Source: Halieaceae bacterium (GTDB lineage Bacteria; Pseudomonadota; Gammaproteobacteria; Pseudomonadales; Halieaceae). From it: 48,736 nt of DNA. How positions within the stretch are numbered: position 1 is the first letter of the stretch; the number at the start of each line of letters is the position of its first letter. The stretch covers positions 1 through 48,736 of the forward strand of contig JAPOQD010000004.1 in NCBI GenBank assembly GCA_026710905.1. Direction: 5' to 3'. The position numbers and the translations under genes are program-made. The notes beneath the pieces are model-generated. The model did not search any database, had not been told where the DNA came from, and saw only the letters and a list, made by a program, of their open reading frames with translations. Of this stretch, positions 17,203-24,540 are shown piece after piece.

Positions 17203-18071
17203 GACGCGGGCCGGGTTAACTTCCAGTGTCGCCCCAACATCAGCGCGGCTACGGGCAACATCATCAACATGCCATAGGTACTCGGTACTACCGCCAGGGC
17301 CTTGTCTTCCAGGATATTGGCCGCTACATACACGGACAAGACGGTATTCTGAATACCCACTTCCAACAAAATGGTGAAACGTTGCGGCTCAGGTAATGAC
17401 AAGGCGCCGGCCAAGCCATAGCCAAGACCCATGGTGATCATCAACAGGCAGAATATCAGCAGACCGACTTGCCGGGCATTGCCGAGGAACAACTGGTATT
17501 CGGTGAACCATAGAATGATCAACATCAACGCCAGCAAAACCACGCTGAAAACGCGAATAAAGGGTTCTGACTGGTGCGCAAAATTCGGCAGAAACTTTCT
17601 CAGCAACATACCTGTGGCGATGGGAAACACGGTTACCCCGAGTAGTTGCCCAATCATCCTGCTGAACGGGAGATCGATATCTGTGCTTAGGGAAGCATCA
17701 ATCATCCGAGCGCCAATCAACAATACTACCGGCAGTGTCACGCTGATCAACAAGCTGTTTATCGCGGTCAGCGATATGGATAGAGCCACATCCGCCTTTA
17801 CCACGTAAGTCAGGGCGTTTGAGGTCACCCCACCCGGACTGGCGGACAACAGGATCAAACCGAGACCGATCATGCTGTCCACATCGAATAACAGCACCAG
17901 ACCAAGCGCCACCAGGGGCAACAACAGCATTTGTGCGCTCAGGCCGGCAACTATGGGCAAAGGAACGGTGAACACGCGTTTGAATGCCGCCAGGTCAAGA
18001 GTCATGCCCATGCCGGCCATGATAATGATCAGGCCAATGGGCATGACAATGCCAAAGAACAAATCAAACAA
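17199..18071 (-). CDS. Bile acid:sodium symporter (BASS) family transporter
   Basis: This inner-membrane carrier of about 290 residues has nine to ten hydrophobic segments. The paired crossover motifs of the family are visible: SASPGGVTSNALTY (about 77-90) and LEVGIQNTVLSV (about 236-247), matching the PGG and E-x-GIQN sites that bind sodium in ASBT homologues. Transported compounds in the family include bile acids, other steroids, pantoate and pyruvate, so the substrate is open. Within the reading frame the earliest possible start is a TTG at 18071, because an in-frame stop lies just upstream and the first ATG is codon 10; no good ribosome-binding site precedes the TTG. A 295-bp MITE-like element begins 76 bp upstream. 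Insertion may have altered this gene's 5' region. Confidence 0.85.
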   Translation of the reverse strand: MFDLFFGIVMPIGLIIIMAGMGMTLDLAAFKRVFTVPLPIVAGLSAQMLLLPLVALGLVLLFDVDSMIGLGLILLSASPGGVTSNALTYVVKADVALSISLTAINSLLISVTLPVVLLIGARMIDASLSTDIDLPFSRMIGQLLGVTVFPIATGMLLRKFLPNFAHQSEPFIRVFSVVLLALMLIILWFTEYQLFLGNARQVGLLIFCLLMITMGLGYGLAGALSLPEPQRFTILLEVGIQNTVLSVYVAANILEDKALAVVPSTYGMLMMLPVAALMLGRHWKLTRPAS

Positions 18072-18147
18072 CGCAGAGCCCCGGCGAAATCACAAAATAA
18101 CCCCTATGCTGCCAGGCGCCGGACCCGATAACTGGCTCGCCGCCAAT

Positions 18148-18450
18148 CTAGCCCGCATATTGCACCCTCCGGGCACATGGCACCAGATCGCTTGAGGTTG
18201 GTGTGAAAGTTCATGTCTATCAATGAGATATTCCTGTTAGTTCAACTTTATCAAGGTTGCAAAGTGCGCTGGATGCGCCCTCGCTGGTCTTTCACCCTTC
18301 GGGCACCTTGTACGTCGGGACGCGGCCATGCTCCCTCAACCATAGTCACCACTATGCTTTCGGTCGCCAGCACCCTTCGGGCACATGGCCCGCGTCCCAA
18401 CGTAAAATCCTGCGCGATCATCGCATCCACTGGTGCAACATGCGGGCTAG
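18148..18450 (+). mobile_element. MITE-like element with terminal inverted repeats and CTAG flanks
   Basis: The left end CCCGCATATTGCACC (18152-18166) and the inverted right end, read from 18446 as CCCGCATGTTGCACC, match at 14 of 15 positions. CTAG lies directly outside both ends (18148-18151 and 18447-18450), as expected for a 4-bp target duplication. The 295-bp interior has no ORF of note. It contains an inner inverted pair (GTCGGGACGCGGCCATG near 18312 and CATGGCCCGCGTCCCAAC near 18384) and two CACCCTTCGGGCAC direct repeats. The left 125 bp are homologous to 8109-8250 and 22365-22490, and the right 36 bp to 21189-21224. The right CTAG contains the stop codon of the Nudix gene. No transposase is encoded here, so mobilisation would need one supplied elsewhere. 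Confidence 0.75.
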
Positions 18451-19178
18451 ATCCTGTCCAGTACCAGTTTGCCGTGTCGGTAATGTATGAATGGCCCGGT
18501 GTCGCCGGGACCAGGTTGCTCCCGGATTCGGCGCTCAACCTCCGCCAGTATCACCCGGGTGATATTAGGAATCTTCAACTCCTCCGCATCCTTTACACTG
18601 ACCCAATGCAATTCCAGTAATTCCCCGGAACCGGCTGGCTGTTCACGAACATCACCCTGAATCAACTCTGCGTCCGCCATAAAAAAGCGGGCATCAAAGC
18701 GGCGCAGATGATAGGGGGGCGTAATAGCCCTGGCAATCAATTGTAGTGTGTCCAGCCTGGGATTAATGCCAAATTTCAAAAACCCGCGCCAATGGGGCGA
18801 ACGGGTCGCAAGCGTTGGGGCGCCCGGCTCGCCGAGAGTCAGACCGGTTTCTTCAAAGGTTTCCCGAATGGCGGCCAGGGCCAGCGCCCGGGCCCTGGTT
18901 TCAGTGGAACTGCGCTGCAACCGTTGCATGACCAAAGGGTGTAAATCGCGGGGTGGGCGCAAGCGCCCGTCACCGGGGTTGACCTTGCCTCCGGGAAAAA
19001 CAAACTTGTTGGGCATGAACTTGTGCCCCGCGGCTCGCCTGCCCATCAAAATTTTCGGCGTTTTCGAATCCCGCCGGACAATAATCAGCGTGGCCGCATC
19101 TTTCGGTCTTGCCGCCCTGCCCTCCCGGCGTACCTCCCCCCCGGAAATATCAGGATCGTGGGCAAGTTCACTACTCAT
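18447..19178 (-). CDS. Nudix hydrolase, probable NUDT19/acyl-CoA-type
   Basis: The Nudix catalytic helix is seen as AAIRETFEETGLTLG (about residues 110-124). An insert of about 35 residues lies between the upstream GGK of FPGGKVNPGDGR and the REx2EExG core, as in the NUDT19/NUDT7-like branch that hydrolyses CoA esters. The 243-residue length fits that branch and is longer than MutT. In a cluster of acyl-CoA enzymes, a role in recycling CoA or acyl-CoA is reasonable, but it is inferred. The stop codon TAG belongs to the CTAG at the right border of the MITE-like element, so the last residues (LVLDRI) abut the insertion and the original C-terminus may have been longer. The start overlaps a 48-codon ORF by 8 bp. 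Confidence 0.85.
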   Translation of the reverse strand: MSSELAHDPDISGGEVRREGRAARPKDAATLIIVRRDSKTPKILMGRRAAGHKFMPNKFVFPGGKVNPGDGRLRPPRDLHPLVMQRLQRSSTETRARALALAAIRETFEETGLTLGEPGAPTLATRSPHWRGFLKFGINPRLDTLQLIARAITPPYHLRRFDARFFMADAELIQGDVREQPAGSGELLELHWVSVKDAEELKIPNITRVILAEVERRIREQPGPGDTGPFIHYRHGKLVLDRI

Positions 19179-19317
19179 GCGCTTGCAGCCTGTCTATCGT
19201 TTCCCGGGCGAACAGCGCCCTGGTCCGGGGGGCGAACTGGCCCAAACGCAAGCCCCGCAACTGCGCCCCCTCGGACCGCGGATTCGGGGGGTTGACCCTT
19301 GAACTGAAAATACTCAT
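19171..19317 (-). CDS. Small ORF coupled to the AtuA-family gene; possible carboxylase remnant
   Basis: This 48-residue ORF has an ATG overlapping the TGA stop of the AtuA-family gene (ATGA) and a stop overlapping the Nudix start by 8 bp. It therefore fills an otherwise empty 135-bp gap between two operon genes. The product is basic and begins MSIFSSRVNPPNPRSEGAQL; near its end it has RALFARETIDRLQAHE. The order resembles the N-termini of acyl-CoA carboxylase beta subunits of the MccB/AtuC type, which have SxxVDPxSPEF and later RGKLLxRERIDRLLDP. AtuA genes commonly sit next to such carboxylases. It could be a deletion relic of one or a genuine small coupled protein. The resemblance is weak and rests on visual comparison. 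Confidence 0.4.
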   Translation of the reverse strand: MSIFSSRVNPPNPRSEGAQLRGLRLGQFAPRTRALFARETIDRLQAHE

Positions 19318-21119
19318 GAAAGATCTTCGGCGATGCCGGCAGGAACGGTGACCGGGCAGGACAGCAGCAACTGCGCATAGCCCTTTCCCTGGGAGTCATT
19401 GCGGATGCTGGCGACGCCACCTCCGCCGAGCACATCGTGCAACAGAAAGTTCACGGCGTTGGAGCCGGGAAGCAGGAAGCGCTGCACTGCCCCCGCGTTG
19501 TCATTCTCCAGGAAATGCGCAAAGCGTGCGAGTACTTCCTGCTCGCTCAGCGCATGACAAATATACGGCAGAAATTCGGGCTTCCGGGCAATGATCCCGA
19601 CATTGGCCTTGTTGCCTTTATCCCCGCTGCGGCCCCAGGCCAGCGCCACCAAAGGAACCTGGCGCGTTTCTCCCTCCATTTCGGCCATCGGCACAGGTGC
19701 TCTGCTGATACTGCCCTCATCGAAAGGTTCACCGCAGGTTTCATCGCAAGCGTACATACGCCCGTCGATTTCCAATTGCACCGGCGCCTGGCTGCGGTCA
19801 ATGGTAAAGGAAAACAGCCGTACCACCGGAGAGGGCTTGGGCCGGCCGCCGGCAAACCCCGACAGCCCCGGCGGCGCCGCCAGGGAGAGCCCCACCGCCT
19901 CCTGTAGCATGATGCTGATGCCCTTTGAGTCCATGTGCTTGGCGGCCAACTTCAGCACCACCTCGCGGCTGCCCTGGATACCCGCGAAATCACCGTACTG
20001 GCACTCAGCACCGAGGATTTCAATACTGGTTTCACTGAAGCCAGGCATACCTGATTGCTGAAACACAGTAGCGGCGGCGCTCAGTACAGCTTTACCGAAG
20101 ACGCGCGCTTTTTTGTCTGCGTCTTCGCCATAGAAAGTCATATAGGTGCCGCCGCGAAACTGGTCCGCGTAAGTAGCGCTGACTTTGTAAGAGTCGGGAG
20201 CCGGACGGCCGGTGGCGCCGCTTACCTCAACCCGGTCAGCACCCAACTGGCGCAGGTGCACGGTGGAGAAATCACATACCACATCGGGCAGCATGTAGGC
20301 CTGTGGGTCGCCGATTTCATACAACATCTGCTCACTGACCGTACCAACGCTGACCAGGCCGCCGGTATTCGCGGGTTTGGTGCAGACAAAACAGCCGTCA
20401 GCGCGGACTTCGGCAATGGGATAGCCCATATTGGCCATTTCGGGAACCTGTTCCCAATCGGTGAAATTGCCCCCCGTGGCTTGTGCGCCACACTCCAGGA
20501 TATGCCCCGCCAGCGAGCCCTGGGCCAGTTGATCCAGGTCATCCCTGCCCCAGCCGAAAGCATGGATACACGCGCCGAGGGTCACCGCGCTATCGACACT
20601 GCGGCCGGTAACAACGATATCCGCCCCCAGCTCCAGCGCACGGGCAATGGGGAATGCGCCGAGGTAGGCGTTGATACTCTGTACTTTTCCCAGGGCAGGG
20701 AAGGATTCTCCGGAGAACATCTCAACAGGCGCCGCCGCCTGTATTTCTTCCCTTATCGGCATCAGGTCATCGCCCAACACACAGGCAACTTTCAACTCCA
20801 GGTTCTGTTCGGCAATAACCGCGCGCAAGGCGGCGGCGCAGGCCTCGGGATTCACCCCGCCGGCATTGGAAATCACCTTGATGCCGCGTTCCGCAATGAG
20901 GCCCAGATTGGGTTGCATGGCAGCGCTGACGAAGTCCACGGCGTAGCCCTTGCGCTCATCCGTGGCCCGCGCCCTGGCCATGATGGACATGGTAATCTCG
21001 GCCAGGTAGTCGTACACGATATAGTCCAGCCGCGGCGAATTCAGCAACTGTGGCGTGGCCCTCGCGGCGTCGCCCCAATATCCGCTGGCGCCGCCGATAC
21101 GCAATATCCTGTCGCTCAT
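19314..21119 (-). CDS. AtuA-family (acyclic terpene utilisation, DUF1446) protein
   Basis: This cytoplasmic protein of about 601 residues begins MSDRILRIGGASGYWGDA, the family's usual N-terminus. It has the DUF1446 body (about 1-450, with ISNAGGVNPEACAAAL, ADIVVTGRSVDSAVTLG and CAQATGGNFTDWE-type glycine-rich motifs). A C-terminal AtuA-like domain (about 500-600, ALAWGRSGDKGNKANVGIIA) follows. AtuA is needed for citronellol and geraniol use in Pseudomonas, but its reaction is not established. The start at 21119 is chosen because GGAG lies 6 bases upstream. An alternative TTG eight codons earlier has weaker support. No geranyl-CoA or methylcrotonyl-CoA carboxylase subunit is intact in this window, although these normally accompany AtuA. 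It is the first gene of the large minus-strand cluster. Confidence 0.9.
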   Translation of the reverse strand: MSDRILRIGGASGYWGDAARATPQLLNSPRLDYIVYDYLAEITMSIMARARATDERKGYAVDFVSAAMQPNLGLIAERGIKVISNAGGVNPEACAAALRAVIAEQNLELKVACVLGDDLMPIREEIQAAAPVEMFSGESFPALGKVQSINAYLGAFPIARALELGADIVVTGRSVDSAVTLGACIHAFGWGRDDLDQLAQGSLAGHILECGAQATGGNFTDWEQVPEMANMGYPIAEVRADGCFVCTKPANTGGLVSVGTVSEQMLYEIGDPQAYMLPDVVCDFSTVHLRQLGADRVEVSGATGRPAPDSYKVSATYADQFRGGTYMTFYGEDADKKARVFGKAVLSAAATVFQQSGMPGFSETSIEILGAECQYGDFAGIQGSREVVLKLAAKHMDSKGISIMLQEAVGLSLAAPPGLSGFAGGRPKPSPVVRLFSFTIDRSQAPVQLEIDGRMYACDETCGEPFDEGSISRAPVPMAEMEGETRQVPLVALAWGRSGDKGNKANVGIIARKPEFLPYICHALSEQEVLARFAHFLENDNAGAVQRFLLPGSNAVNFLLHDVLGGGGVASIRNDSQGKGYAQLLLSCPVTVPAGIAEDLS

Positions 21120-21516
21120 CACCACTCCGTGCCGTTTACCCAAAATCCGTAATGGTACCCAAAACTCTGCTACGGTACATGGGGTATGTGCGCGATCATC
21201 GCCTCCACAGGTGAGATATGCGGGTTACGTTTGCACCTGTAACACTTCACCCCTGGTACCCGGAACGACACCGAGCCCGTGCCAGGCTACTCTCGTCAGT
21301 AAGAATTGCCCGACTCTGCGTTTCATTTTTAGGCTTAGTGGACAGCGAGTTATCCGGTATGAAAGAATTGCCCTGCACCCCTCCCTGAGGTTTTCCCCTT
21401 GAAATTTACCTTGGACATTGTCGACTCCATCACCGACAAGCATCGTGAATATCCAGAACAGATCATACTTCAGATGTGTGACTAGCACTCATCGCTGATT
21501 GGCGTCTCAGGCTACG
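21120..21516. other. Divergent intergenic region, about 400 bp
   Basis: This region separates the AtuA-family gene from the MipA/OmpV gene. It holds the solo MITE end at 21189-21224. Near 21363-21485 an open stretch reads FTLDIVDSITDKHREYPEQI before a TAG stop. It looks protein-like but has no good start, and could be a gene relic. Promoters for both flanking genes must be here, but no confident -35/-10 pair was recognised. Confidence 0.4.
21189..21224 (-). repeat. Solo right end of the MITE-like family
   Basis: These 36 bp match the right terminus of the 18148-18450 element (18411-18446) at 31 of 36 positions, including GCGCGATCATCGC and the terminal ATGCGGG. No left end faces it within this intergenic region, so it is a solo or decayed end. 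It lies 70 bp upstream of the AtuA-family start and may be part of that gene's 5' region. Confidence 0.6.
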
Positions 21517-22368
21517 ATGACAGGCATTTCCAGTTTTCGGGCTAAACGTCGCCTTCCAGTACTGATTGTATTGACTTTGTCATTCTCTTCCCTGTCAACA
21601 GCGGAAGAACTACCCCTGTACGAACTGGGAATTGGCGCCGGCAGTTATCACTCACCCCATTATCTGGGAGCTGACCAGGATTTCAGCTTGCTGTTGCCCG
21701 TGCCCTATTTCGTTTACCGGGGCAAGTATGTACGGACAGACCGTTCCGGGATAAAGACCATTCTGTTTGATAACGATCGGCTGGATCTCAGCATCAGTCT
21801 GGGCGGCGGCCTGCCCGTGGACAGCGAAGACAATCGCGCCCGGGAAGGAATGCCGGACCTGGACCTGCTACTGGAAGCAGGACCTGTTGTTCGTTATACC
21901 CCTTACCGGAGGGAACAAGGTTCACGTAGCCTGAGCCTGGAACTGCCGCTGAGAGCAACATTTTCGGTAGATAATTTTTCCTTGCGTCACCAGGGGTGGA
22001 TTTCCAACCCGGCCCTGGTCTATCGGCAGAAGTGGCGCGGTTGGAAACTTACCACATCCCTGGGCGCCGAGTTTTCGGACCGCAGTAACCACGGCTATTT
22101 CTATGATGTAGACACCCCATACATAACGGAACAGCGGAGCTACTTCAAGGCTGGTGCGGGATACACCGCTTCCCGATTGTCATTCAGCATGACTCGCAGT
22201 TTCAAAAACTGGTATCTGGGAGGCTTTATCCGCTACTACGACCTTTCCGGCGCAGAGAATGCAGACAGCCCCCTGGTCAAGGAAGAGGCTAATTTTTCTG
22301 CTGGAGTCATGCTTGCCAGGAAATTCTATCGCTCAAAAAAACGGGCTACTGCTCGAAACGCAGACTAA
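21517..22368 (+). CDS. MipA/OmpV family outer-membrane protein
   Basis: This 283-residue protein has an N-terminal signal (RLPVLIVLTLSFSSLSTAEE) and then the family opening YELGIGAGSYHSPHYLGADQ and LLPVPYFVYRGKYVRTDR, where a Y(R/L)G-P-Y-x-Y pattern is typical of MipA/OmpV. The rest alternates aromatic and polar residues as expected for a small beta-barrel. The family includes MltA-interacting scaffolding proteins and porin-like proteins, so the precise role is uncertain. The ATG at 21517 is preferred over a TTG at 21499 because CAGG lies just upstream of it. The TAA stop is followed directly by the CCCGCATATTGCACC end of a dispersed element (CTAA border), as at the Nudix gene. Confidence 0.85.
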   Translation: MTGISSFRAKRRLPVLIVLTLSFSSLSTAEELPLYELGIGAGSYHSPHYLGADQDFSLLLPVPYFVYRGKYVRTDRSGIKTILFDNDRLDLSISLGGGLPVDSEDNRAREGMPDLDLLLEAGPVVRYTPYRREQGSRSLSLELPLRATFSVDNFSLRHQGWISNPALVYRQKWRGWKLTTSLGAEFSDRSNHGYFYDVDTPYITEQRSYFKAGAGYTASRLSFSMTRSFKNWYLGGFIRYYDLSGAENADSPLVKEEANFSAGVMLARKFYRSKKRATARNAD

Positions 22369-22490
22369 CCCGCATATTGCACCCTCCGGGCACATGGCGC
22401 CCGATCGCTTGAGGTTGTTGTGAAAGTTCATGTCTATCAATGAGTTATTCCTGTTTGTTCAACTTTTTCACGGTTGCAAAGTGCACCATG
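22365..22490 (+). repeat. Dispersed intergenic element, copy C
   Basis: CTAA followed by CCCGCATATTGCACC is identical to the left terminus of the 18148 element. Close identity continues (CCTCCGGGCACATGGC, GATCGCTTGAGGTTG, AAAGTTCATGTCTATCAATG, GGTTGCAAAGTGC) to about 22487. The right half and right terminus are missing. The first bases contain the TAA stop of the MipA/OmpV gene. Confidence 0.85.
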
Positions 22491-22519
22491 GTCAGTGGCC
22501 ATAGTCCAAACTGAAATGA
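22483..22519 (+). repeat. Second dispersed repeat, copy 1 (CCATAGTCCA type)
   Basis: This 37-bp segment contains TGGTCAG then CCATAGTCCA and ends AAATGA. It matches 39311-39347 at 30 of 37 positions. It joins the end of dispersed element copy C and may be a separate small repeat or an alternative end. It lies 50 bp upstream of the dioxygenase start, so it could carry promoter sequence. Confidence 0.55.
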
Positions 22520-22569
22520 AAAAACTGCTATCATTCAGTGATTAACCATATCTCTTTAGGGGGGGCTCC

Positions 22570-23910
22570 ATGCTAACTGCAGATACCGCGTTACGCCCGA
22601 AAACCAGTTCGGAAGCGCTGACTGAATACCTGTTCATCGATGCAAGTGAGAACCGATTTGAAATCAATCAACGAGCCTACAATGACCCGGCAGCCTTTGA
22701 GAAAGAACGCGAGCTGATTTTTCACAAGTGCTGGCTTTACCTGGGTCACCAATCCGAAATTCCCAATAACAAGGATTTTGTTACCCGCCACGTCGGCGGC
22801 TACAACCTGATTTTTAACCGCGACAAACAAGGCAAGGTACATGCGTTTTACAACTATTGTTCCCACCGCGGACCACGCCTGGCCGTCGAGGAGCGCGGCA
22901 ACAAGAATGTTTTCAGTTGCCCCTATCACGGTTGGGTTTACGGCAGTGACGGAGAGTTGCGCTCTACCGGTAGCACCGGCGGCTACTGCGATACTATCAA
23001 TAAGGACGGTCGCTTTAATCTCAGGAAAGTCCCGCGATTGGACCACTACCGCGGTCTCTATTTCGTGAATTACAACACCAATGCCGTTGATCTGGAAACG
23101 TACCTGGCAGACACAAAAGAAATCCTCGACTTGATGGTCGATCAATTTGAAGAGGGTCTGGAAGTTCTCCAGGGCGAGCAACTGATGTTCAACGGGGGAA
23201 ACTGGAAACTGGTAACTGACAACTTTGTCGACACCTACCATGCGCCCATCCTGCACAGCAGTTATTTTGAATATTCCATTCGAAGGACCGGCGGAATTGA
23301 CGTGTCTGGCGCCATGACCGCAGGTCTTGGCGCAGGTCTGGGTAACGGGCATTGTTATTGGGAAAATCCACTCGCCCTGGGCCGTCCCGTCGCCGGCTGG
23401 ATCCCTGCGTTCGGAGAGGATTCCAAACCGTTAATAGAAGCAAAAAGGGCAGAATTGCTGGAGCAATTTGGCGAGGAACGCGGTGCGCGTATCGCCGACG
23501 TGAACAGAAATATGGTGGTATTTCCCAACCTGGTGGTCACCGATAACGTCTCACTGTCTCTGCGTACGGTGTATCCCGACACGGTGGACACCCTGCGCAT
23601 GAACATCTGGACGCTGGGGGGGGTCGGTGAACCCGAACAGATCCGCGATGTACGTGTACGCAGCCACTTGAGCTTTGTCGGTCCCGCCGGTTTTGCCCAC
23701 CCGGATGACTTTGAATTGTTTGATCGAATCAAGGCGGGCTACTACACCACCCCCGATAAATGGCTGGATTTCTCCAAGGGTATGGCAACCGAAGAAGTCC
23801 CTGCCGGCGACCGCACAAGATCAAGCGGCGCCTGGCTTGATGAAAGTCAGGAAAGGGCCTGGTGGTCACAGTGGGACCGTATTCTCGGTGGCGCCGAGAC
23901 GCTGGAATAA
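22570..23910 (+). CDS. Aromatic ring-hydroxylating dioxygenase, alpha (Rieske) subunit
   Basis: This 446-residue catalytic subunit of a two-component-type oxygenase adds O2 to an aromatic or alicyclic ring. The Rieske 2Fe-2S ligands are visible as YCSHRGPRLA and CPYHGWVYG (CxH then CxxH, about residues 95-124). The mononuclear iron site is at TDNFVDTYHAPILH (about 215-228, the two histidines), with the third carboxylate ligand expected near residues 370-390. The length is normal for the alpha subunit. ATG is preceded by AGGGGGGGCTCC. The beta subunit follows after 14 bp. No ferredoxin or reductase gene is adjacent, so electrons must come from components encoded elsewhere. The substrate cannot be assigned; benzoate-, salicylate- and polycyclic-type oxygenases all share this core. 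Confidence 0.93.
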   Translation: MLTADTALRPKTSSEALTEYLFIDASENRFEINQRAYNDPAAFEKERELIFHKCWLYLGHQSEIPNNKDFVTRHVGGYNLIFNRDKQGKVHAFYNYCSHRGPRLAVEERGNKNVFSCPYHGWVYGSDGELRSTGSTGGYCDTINKDGRFNLRKVPRLDHYRGLYFVNYNTNAVDLETYLADTKEILDLMVDQFEEGLEVLQGEQLMFNGGNWKLVTDNFVDTYHAPILHSSYFEYSIRRTGGIDVSGAMTAGLGAGLGNGHCYWENPLALGRPVAGWIPAFGEDSKPLIEAKRAELLEQFGEERGARIADVNRNMVVFPNLVVTDNVSLSLRTVYPDTVDTLRMNIWTLGGVGEPEQIRDVRVRSHLSFVGPAGFAHPDDFELFDRIKAGYYTTPDKWLDFSKGMATEEVPAGDRTRSSGAWLDESQERAWWSQWDRILGGAETLE

Positions 23911-23924
23911 TCGAGGAATACACC

Positions 23925-24434
23925 ATGAGCCAGGCAACACAAATCGACTCAGCGCTACAACACGCCATAGAAGCTTTTATTTACCGGGAGGCAAGCTTGC
24001 TCGACACGTGGCAACTGGAAGAATGGCAGTCACTGTTTACCGATGATGGGGAATATCTGGTACCGCCACTCAATGCGGAAAATCCCGAAACTATCGATAC
24101 TACAGAAAAGTTGTTCCTTATCGTCGACAACAGGGAGACTCTCAATGCGAGAGCTGAACGTATGATGCGCAAGGACGCCTACGCTGAAAGCCCCCGCTCC
24201 AGAATTCGGCATATGGTAAGCAATGTAAGTATATTGTCCGAAAATGGTACTGAAATCAGGGTCACCAATAATCTTGTTGTGTACCGCTTCAGACGTGGGG
24301 AACTGTCTACCTATGTCGGTACGGTTCATTACGACCTGGTCCGGACAGACGGTCTTTTCAAAATCCGCCGCAAGCGTGTCTGCCTCGATAACGATTCACT
24401 GAAACCCCAGGGTAGTCTGGCCATTATTCTCTAG
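23925..24434 (+). CDS. Aromatic ring-hydroxylating dioxygenase, beta subunit
   Basis: The 169-residue NTF2-fold small subunit packs against the alpha subunit to form the alpha3beta3 oxygenase. Family landmarks are the helix AIEAFIYREASLLDTWQLEEW, LFTDDGEYLVPP, and the strands near RHMVSNVSIL, VTNNLVVYRFRRGE and YVGTVHYDLVRTDGLFKIRRKRV. The length is typical. The ATG at 23925 is preceded by CGAGGAATACACC and follows the alpha stop by 14 bp. A longer frame opening at 23862 lies inside the alpha gene and would add 21 unconserved residues. The gene is convergent with the MMPL transporter 106 bp downstream. Confidence 0.93.
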   Translation: MSQATQIDSALQHAIEAFIYREASLLDTWQLEEWQSLFTDDGEYLVPPLNAENPETIDTTEKLFLIVDNRETLNARAERMMRKDAYAESPRSRIRHMVSNVSILSENGTEIRVTNNLVVYRFRRGELSTYVGTVHYDLVRTDGLFKIRRKRVCLDNDSLKPQGSLAIIL

Positions 24435-24540
24435 CCTGTGGAGGTGCCCTGCCCGTCCTCAGGTGGTGACGTAATTCCAACAACTCTGTTCATGGATTAC
24501 TCCTTTAACCCGGCATTACAGGGATTGGCAGTGGTCTCAC

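Noticed and set aside
20055-21152. 365-residue open frame on the plus strand
   Set aside because: It is antisense to the AtuA-family gene, which has clear family motifs, and the plus frame has none.
21363-21485. Protein-like stretch FTLDIVDSITDKHREYPEQI
   Set aside because: It has no ATG or ribosome-binding site and only about 40 codons. It may be a relic but cannot be assigned to any family.
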